A stretch of DNA of 9,584 bases from Candidatus Saccharimonadota bacterium (GTDB taxonomy: Bacteria > Patescibacteriota > Saccharimonadia > Saccharimonadales > Saccharimonadaceae). The notes below the pieces were generated by a model, which was not told the DNA's origin, did no database searches, and saw only the letters and a program-made list of their open reading frames with translations. How positions within the stretch are numbered: the first letter of the stretch is position 1; each line of letters starts with the position of its first letter. The stretch covers positions 1-9,584 of the forward strand of contig JAGCAL010000091.1 in assembly GCA_017652715.1 (NCBI GenBank), given 5' to 3'. This document shows positions 5,102-9,584 of the stretch, piece by piece. The position numbers and the translations under genes were made by a program.

Positions 5102-5152
5102 ATGGTCAATCAAAACAAAAATAAAAAGAGCGAGGAAAAAACAAAACAATGA
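5102..5152 (+). CDS. Tentative 16-codon ORF coupled by ATGA to the FtsL-like gene
   Basis: This ATG opens a frame rich in Lys, Asn, Gln and Glu (MVNQNKNKKS...KTKQ) whose TGA overlaps the ATG of the next gene as ATGA. The arrangement is typical of translational coupling, and the next gene has only a weak, distant GAGG (5132-5135). No Shine-Dalgarno precedes this ORF, and its start lies against the folded leader. It may be a regulatory mini-ORF, the tail of a split gene, or chance. Confidence 0.22.
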   Translation: MVNQNKNKKSEEKTKQ

Positions 5153-5496
5153 TTAGTCAAACAACCTATGTTACCAGGCGTGAGCAGCAAATGACTTTTG
5201 CCCGAAATCGCAACACAGTTCGTTACACAAAAAGAAGTCTAGGTTCAATTTCGCAAATTGTGATTGTTTCTATGCTTACTCTAATTTTCGGTTTGATTTA
5301 TGTAGCTGAGGGAACTAAGGCGACTGGTTTTGATTATGAATTGTCTGCCGTAGAAAGTGAAATTACTGAAATGAATGCTAAAAAAGAAGACCTCGCAGTA
5401 GAAAGAGCCCGTCTTACATCTGTAGCTGCAGCGAAAAATAGTACCGTAGCGGCAGCGATGGAGACCGCAACGGTATCTTGTTATGTCGCAGAGTAA
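5149..5496 (+). CDS. ftsL: FtsL-like divisome protein: one membrane segment and a short coiled coil
   Basis: The 115-residue product has a basic cytoplasmic N terminus (about 1-30), one hydrophobic segment (about 33-53, SISQIVIVSMLTLIFGLIYV) and an outer segment with heptad-like Glu/Lys/Leu spacing (about 62-92) followed by an Ala/Ser/Thr-rich tail. This is the topology of FtsL, which pairs with FtsB/DivIC and activates the septal synthase FtsW-FtsI. FtsL sequences are poorly conserved, so the call rests on topology, size and position between rsmH and the PBP gene. The last 14 bases overlap the PBP gene, which implies coupled translation. The N terminus is uncertain: another ATG lies at codon 15 (QQMTF), but the longer form uses an ATGA junction. 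Confidence 0.6.
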   Translation: MISQTTYVTRREQQMTFARNRNTVRYTKRSLGSISQIVIVSMLTLIFGLIYVAEGTKATGFDYELSAVESEITEMNAKKEDLAVERARLTSVAAAKNSTVAAAMETATVSCYVAE

Positions 5497-7237
5497 AATC
5501 CTTTCTCGTATTAATATTTTGAAGTATATTGTTTTAGCTGCACTAGAAATTATTATAGTGCGGCTGTTTTTTATTCAAATCATAGAACATGCGGATTGGG
5601 TTGCAAAAGCCGATGAGCAGCACACGATTTTAGAGACAATCACGCCAAAGCGTGGCGAAATTTATATGATGGATAAAGGCGAGCCAGTGCCGATTGTTTT
5701 AAACCAGACTATGTATCAAGTCGTTATTGATCCGACCGTTACAAGAAAAGAGGATATCGAAAAAGTAGTTAATGACTACGTCAAAGACTATACAGTAGTA
5801 AATTTGGATGAGGTTTATAGTCAAGAAAATCTACGCTATGCCATCGTCGCAAAAGACGTTCCTCGCGAAAAAGCGGAAGAAATTGCCGATTCCGGCACTC
5901 CGGCTATCTGGTTAAAAAAGACTAACCGGCGCGTTTATCCAGAAGGGGAATTAGCTTCGGGGCTTCTTGGGTTTATGAATAATGACGGCGTCGGACAATA
6001 CGGCGTCGAAGGGTCTTTGAATGATATGCTGGCCGGTAAAGAAGGTCTATTGAAAACTACCGCCGATATTAATAAAGTCGCGCTCTCGATTGGAAACGAT
6101 AATGTAAGAGTACAGGCTGAAGACGGGAAAAACGTCGTACTTTCTATTGATCGCGGATTAGAGCGGGGAATCGAAGAAATTGCAGCCGCTACAATTAATG
6201 AAACTACGGCTGACCACGCTTCAGTTTTAGTAATGAATCCTAATAATGGCGAAGTTCTAGCGATGGCGAATCTGCCTAGTTATGACCCGAATAATTATAC
6301 GGAAGTGACCGACGCGTCTGTATACGTTAATCAAATAACCGACGTACCTTACGAGCCAGCTTCGATTTGTAAGAACTTTGCCTTCAGTGCGGCGATTAAC
6401 GAAGGGTTAATGACGGGCGACACGACCTATTTTAACCAAGGATATGAAATCGTTGACGGCTGGAAGATCGAAAATGCCGAGCAACGTTCTATATTATATG
6501 GTACTTTAACGATGCGTGACGCTCTCTATTGGTCGCTCAATACCGGCTCAATTTACGCCCTGAAATTACTAGGCGGCGACCCGAATTCTATTAACCAAAC
6601 CGGTAGGGAAAAACTCTATGATTATTATCATAATAAACTTCGTCTAGGCCAGATTACCGGTATCGAGCTAATCGAGGCAGAAGGATATATTCCGGATCCA
6701 AACGAGGGTTGGGGTCGCGATTCGACTTATGCGAATATGACCTTCGGACAAAACCTCGGTATTACCATGATTCAAACTGCAACCGCATTTTCGGCGGTTA
6801 TAAACGGAGGCGTTTATCATACACCGTATGTTGTCAAAGGTTTTTATGAAAACGGGGAATTGATAGAGGAAAAACAGGTTGAAGACGTAAATGACCAAGT
6901 CTTAAGCGAAGAAACCTCGACTATGATGCGTGAAATGCTGATCAATAACCGCAGCTATCGCAAGCGCGCCGGTGTCGACCGTGACGGCTATGCGATTGGC
7001 GGTAAATCTGGTACTGCCCAAGTAGTTCGCGACGGAGCATACGACGACACGATGAGTGAGCTTGTAGGCTCATATATCGGCTTTGTTGGCCCAGAAGGGG
7101 AGTTGCCAAAATACGTGATAATGGTTAAAATGTGGGGAGAGGGTCAAAGCATCGATAGCGGTCAAGCTATGACGATGTTTGATTCGCTTTCAAATTACCT
7201 AATAGATTATTTAAAGATTAAACCAGGAGCAGCTTAA
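5483..7237 (+). CDS. ftsI: Class B penicillin-binding protein, FtsI/PBP2-PBP3 type peptidoglycan transpeptidase
   Basis: The enzyme cross-links peptidoglycan stems on the outer face of the membrane, at the septum together with FtsW. Visible order: a short basic N terminus, one membrane anchor (about 13-34, ILKYIVLAALEIIIVRLFFI), the pedestal/dimerisation domain with TPKRGEIY (54-61), VYPEGELASGLLGFM (151-165) and GVEGSLND, then the transpeptidase domain from about 240. Catalytic motifs are S294-I-C-K297 (nucleophile and base), S351-L-N353 and K508-S-G-T511. At 584 residues it is of normal class B size; no PASTA repeats are seen. A Cys sits in the SxxK box where FtsI proteins often have Thr/Val-Phe/Met. 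The ATG at 5483 lies inside the FtsL-like gene and has no Shine-Dalgarno, so it probably depends on coupling. The stop shares one base with the mraY start. Septal FtsI rather than elongation PBP2 is inferred from context. Confidence 0.93.
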   Translation: MSQSKILSRINILKYIVLAALEIIIVRLFFIQIIEHADWVAKADEQHTILETITPKRGEIYMMDKGEPVPIVLNQTMYQVVIDPTVTRKEDIEKVVNDYVKDYTVVNLDEVYSQENLRYAIVAKDVPREKAEEIADSGTPAIWLKKTNRRVYPEGELASGLLGFMNNDGVGQYGVEGSLNDMLAGKEGLLKTTADINKVALSIGNDNVRVQAEDGKNVVLSIDRGLERGIEEIAAATINETTADHASVLVMNPNNGEVLAMANLPSYDPNNYTEVTDASVYVNQITDVPYEPASICKNFAFSAAINEGLMTGDTTYFNQGYEIVDGWKIENAEQRSILYGTLTMRDALYWSLNTGSIYALKLLGGDPNSINQTGREKLYDYYHNKLRLGQITGIELIEAEGYIPDPNEGWGRDSTYANMTFGQNLGITMIQTATAFSAVINGGVYHTPYVVKGFYENGELIEEKQVEDVNDQVLSEETSTMMREMLINNRSYRKRAGVDRDGYAIGGKSGTAQVVRDGAYDDTMSELVGSYIGFVGPEGELPKYVIMVKMWGEGQSIDSGQAMTMFDSLSNYLIDYLKIKPGAA

Positions 7238-8259
7238 TGAATATTAGTGAAGAAATGTTTTATGGCTTATTACTTGCCCTTGCTGGATTTTTGTTTTCTA
7301 TGGTATTGACGCCTTTCTATACGCATTTCGCCTATAAATATAAATTTTGGAAAAAACAGAAGAAAACTACAGTAGACGGCCAGGCTTTACCGGTCATGAG
7401 TAAACTCCATGCCCATAAATTTAAACACGTATTTCCGACTATGGCTGGGCTTGTCGGAGTCATTTCTGTAACCGCAGTAACTTGGATATTTAACCTCGAC
7501 CGTGGACAAACTTGGCTACCGCTTGTCGGATTTCTCGGAGGCGCTCTAGTCGGCGTAATTGATGACGTAATTAATATCTTTGGGTCGGGAAGAGGTGCAG
7601 CAGGCCTACGCGGTCCGGTTAAATTCTTCCTAATTTCAGTAGTTGGTTTAACACTCGGCTGGTTTTTTGCCGTAAAACTAGGTTGGACTACGATACTAGT
7701 ACCATTTATTGGAAACTTTGAAGTCGGAGTTTTCGCAATGATTCTGATTTTCGCCTTCGCGGTTGTCGCGACCTCGAACGCAGTTAACATTACTGACGGC
7801 CTAGACGGCCTTTCCGGGGGCCTTGCGATGATGGCTTATGGCGCTTTTGGCATTATCGCAATGTATCAGGGAAACATGCTGCTATTTGGCTTTTGTATGA
7901 CGGTTGTAGGCTGGCTTTTGTCTTATATTTGGTTCAATGTGCCACCCGCACGTTTTATGATGGGGGACACTGGCTCGTTTGCTCTAGGAGCCGGTCTTGG
8001 TGTTGTCGCTATGATGACGAATTCATTCTTACTTTTGCCGATCATCTGTTTTCCGGCGGTTGTCGAGACAGCATCAAGCCTAATCCAGCTTATTTCGAAG
8101 AAGTTCTTCGGTAGAAAAATCTTTATCTCTGCTCCACTCCACCATCACCTAGAAGCAAAGGGTTGGGGCGAAGCTAAAATTGTGATGCGGTTTTGGATTA
8201 TCGCTGGAGTCTGTGCGTTGCTTGGAGTTTTCATTGCTTCGACTGGAGGAGCAATCTAA
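7237..8259 (+). CDS. mraY: Phospho-N-acetylmuramoyl-pentapeptide transferase MraY
   Basis: MraY, a multi-spanning membrane enzyme, transfers phospho-MurNAc-pentapeptide from UDP to undecaprenyl phosphate, forming lipid I. The 340-residue protein has about ten hydrophobic segments and the family motifs: KHVFPTMAGL (63-72, usually TPTMGG), the metal-binding aspartates in VIDDVIN (D109, D110), NAVNITDGLDGLSGG (181-195), MGDTGSFALG (242-251) and the MraY-specific LHHHLEAKGWGEAKIVMRFW (301-320), which separates it from WecA/TagO relatives. After DD the family usually has a Lys three residues on (DDxxK); here it is Asn. The start ATG overlaps the ftsI stop by one base (TAATG), and AGGAG (7225-7229) gives a good ribosome binding site. 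Lipid I made here is the substrate of MurG, encoded two genes downstream. Confidence 0.96.
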   Translation: MNISEEMFYGLLLALAGFLFSMVLTPFYTHFAYKYKFWKKQKKTTVDGQALPVMSKLHAHKFKHVFPTMAGLVGVISVTAVTWIFNLDRGQTWLPLVGFLGGALVGVIDDVINIFGSGRGAAGLRGPVKFFLISVVGLTLGWFFAVKLGWTTILVPFIGNFEVGVFAMILIFAFAVVATSNAVNITDGLDGLSGGLAMMAYGAFGIIAMYQGNMLLFGFCMTVVGWLLSYIWFNVPPARFMMGDTGSFALGAGLGVVAMMTNSFLLLPIICFPAVVETASSLIQLISKKFFGRKIFISAPLHHHLEAKGWGEAKIVMRFWIIAGVCALLGVFIASTGGAI

Positions 8260-9489
8260 GTGAAAACACGGAAACATAAAGCCGACCTCGTCATTATGTT
8301 TGCCACTATTGCTTTAATGGCGCTCGGGTTAATCGTGATTTATGCGATTGGACCGATGCGGGCTAATGTTCTGAACTCTACTTATGGCACCAATTACGAC
8401 TCGAATTATTTCTTCTTGCGTCAGTTATTATCTGTAGGATTGGCGCTCGTAGCCTTTTTTGTAGCCTACTTCTTAGTCCCGTACCGATTTCTACAAAAAT
8501 ATGCTAAACCGTTAATTATTGTAGCTATCGCCTTGTCGGTATTGCTTTGGATTCTAGCTAAAATGGGTTCCAGTCTAGCAAAATGTGAATTAGGAGAATG
8601 TAGGTGGTTTAATTTAGGTTTCGTCAGCTTTCAGCCGGCAGAGTTTTTGAAGATTGCTCTGATTATTTATCTAGCAGATTTTCTCTCTCGCAAAAAAGAA
8701 GAGGGAACGATAGGTAGTTGGCGCGAATTTTGGCTTCCGCTTTTAATCGTATGTGGCGCTTCGCTCGGGCTAGTCGTAGTAGCGCAAGGTGATTTAGGAA
8801 GCGGCGTAGCGCTAATCGCGATTATTTTCGGTATGCTTCTTGCCTCAGGAATTTCCATGAAGCAATATTTAATTATGGTTGTAGCAGTCCTTGCGGTCGC
8901 AGTTTTAGCTGTAGCTACATCAGCTCACCGTATGGAACGAGTCGACGCATGGATCGCGACTTTGCATGGAACCGAAAGTTCAGATTCGACCTATCATATC
9001 GAAAACGCTATGATGGCAATCGGTGTCGGCGGAATGTTCGGAGTAGGTATTGGTAACTCTGTACAAGCTACCGGTTATCTACCTGAATCAATCAACGACT
9101 CGGTCTTTGCGATTATGGGCGAAACTTTTGGTTTTATTGGTCTAGTTTTGGTAATAATGGTATTCGGAGCAATTCTATTAAGGATGCTCAAGGTAGCGGA
9201 TGGAACTGCCGAGCCGGATAACCGTTTGTTTGTAATCGGAGTCTTTTCGTGGATGTTGGCGCAAGTTGTCGTAAATATTATGGCTATGACGAGTCTGATT
9301 CCTGTAACCGGGATTACTTTGCCGCTACTCTCCTATGGCGGTACTAGTATGATTTTTATGGCCTTTGCGATTGGCGAGGTTTTGCAACTTTCGTGCTATA
9401 CTAGTAGAGAGGGAATAAAACATGAAGATACTAGTAGTAGGCGGGGGGTCCGGAGGACACATTACTCCAGCCGTCGCCGTAGTACGTGA
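8260..9489 (+). CDS. ftsW: FtsW, SEDS-family peptidoglycan polymerase
   Basis: SEDS proteins polymerise glycan strands from lipid II at the septum with their cognate class B PBP. The 409-residue product has roughly ten membrane segments and the family motifs RWFNLGFVSFQPAEFLKIAL (about 115-134), VVAQGDLGSGVAL with the likely catalytic Asp (usually QPDLGT/S), GYLPESINDSVFAIMGETFG in the large outer loop region and PVTGITLPLLSYGGTSM near the C terminus. GTG at 8260 follows the mraY TAA without a gap; GGAGGA (8245-8250) is its ribosome binding site. The last 68 bases overlap murG, so the final 22 or so residues, a Ser/Arg-rich basic tail (for example SSRRGVRRTHY), are read out of frame from the conserved glycine loop of MurG. 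FtsW rather than RodA is chosen from the neighbours ftsI and murG. Confidence 0.94.
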   Translation: MKTRKHKADLVIMFATIALMALGLIVIYAIGPMRANVLNSTYGTNYDSNYFFLRQLLSVGLALVAFFVAYFLVPYRFLQKYAKPLIIVAIALSVLLWILAKMGSSLAKCELGECRWFNLGFVSFQPAEFLKIALIIYLADFLSRKKEEGTIGSWREFWLPLLIVCGASLGLVVVAQGDLGSGVALIAIIFGMLLASGISMKQYLIMVVAVLAVAVLAVATSAHRMERVDAWIATLHGTESSDSTYHIENAMMAIGVGGMFGVGIGNSVQATGYLPESINDSVFAIMGETFGFIGLVLVIMVFGAILLRMLKVADGTAEPDNRLFVIGVFSWMLAQVVVNIMAMTSLIPVTGITLPLLSYGGTSMIFMAFAIGEVLQLSCYTSREGIKHEDTSSRRGVRRTHYSSRRRST

Positions 9490-9584
9490 GATTATTGAAA
9501 AAAAGCCGCGAGCCAAGCTTGAATTTTGGACCGATTTTAAATAATATAAAAACGTTACAAAGCTAACTACCGAGATTGGAATGG
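9422..9584 (+). CDS. murG: MurG (lipid II synthase), N-terminal part, with an in-frame TAA at codon 41
   Basis: MurG adds GlcNAc to lipid I on the inner face of the membrane, giving lipid II, the substrate of FtsW. The frame begins with the glycosyltransferase glycine loop KILVVGGGSGGHITPAVAVV and continues to LEFWTDFK. Then TAA (9542-9544) interrupts it, after which YKNVTKLTTEIGM follows in the same frame to the window edge and still reads like MurG; a Tyr codon (TAT or TAC) at this place would restore it. A single-base substitution, real or a sequencing error, explains this better than a frameshift. AGAGGG (9408-9413) is the ribosome binding site, and the start lies 68 bases inside ftsW. 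As MurG is normally essential, an assembly error is quite possible. Confidence 0.85.

Noticed and set aside
7332..7790. 152-residue minus-strand ORF inside mraY
   Set aside because: It is fully antisense to conserved MraY motifs; the long open frame reflects codon bias of the sense gene.
1..9584. CRISPR array, tRNA or rRNA genes, transposase
   Set aside because: No regularly spaced direct repeats, no cloverleaf with TTCGA-type T-loop, no rRNA core motif and no transposase-like ORF were seen on either strand.

Overview
The window reads as chromosomal DNA of a small-genome bacterium, most likely a member of the Patescibacteria/CPR and plausibly Saccharibacteria. This is inferred from protein style, not proven. 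The support is a reduced division/cell-wall cluster (rsmH, an FtsL-like gene, a class B PBP gene, mraY, ftsW, murG) with no Mur ligases between ftsI and mraY, tight gene packing, and normal use of TGA as a stop (rsmH ends in TGA), which argues against the UGA=Gly code of Gracilibacteria/SR1.

Left part (1-2355): the 3' two thirds of recJ, then about 460 bases without a protein gene. That gap holds a near-consensus promoter, a strongly folded stretch of about 248 nt and a compact intrinsic terminator, so it is probably a stand-alone RNA that I could not assign to a known family. A CYTH-domain gene follows, started from an extended -10 promoter so close to the ATG that its mRNA should be leaderless.

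Middle part (2219-3940): a leftward gene for a DUF4868 protein, the family of KwaB from the Kiwa anti-phage system, without a visible KwaA partner. A 137-bp interrupted palindrome lies at its 3' side, where it serves both convergent genes as a terminator, and a long hairpin lies just upstream of its promoter. The 586 bases from there to rsmH are non-coding but rich in structure. Their right part has 20-nt inverted ends (19/20 match) and, on the minus strand, a T6 run directly after the stem, as expected for a minus-strand RNA of about 260 nt. Its putative -10 and that of rsmH are the same perfect palindrome, ATTATAAT, which suggests a bidirectional promoter.

Right part (3941-9584): the dcw-type operon, all on the + strand. 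RsmH methylates 16S rRNA; the FtsL-like protein and the PBP (SIxK, SxN, KSGT) belong to the septal machinery; MraY makes lipid I; FtsW polymerises glycan strands from lipid II; MurG converts lipid I to lipid II. From the FtsL-like gene to murG, neighbours overlap or abut. Between rsmH and the FtsL-like gene lies a 335-base leader: a 21-codon ORF with the strongest Shine-Dalgarno of the window, then three hairpins, one with two mutually exclusive foldings. At the right edge the murG frame contains an in-frame TAA at codon 41, after which MurG-like sequence continues in the same frame.
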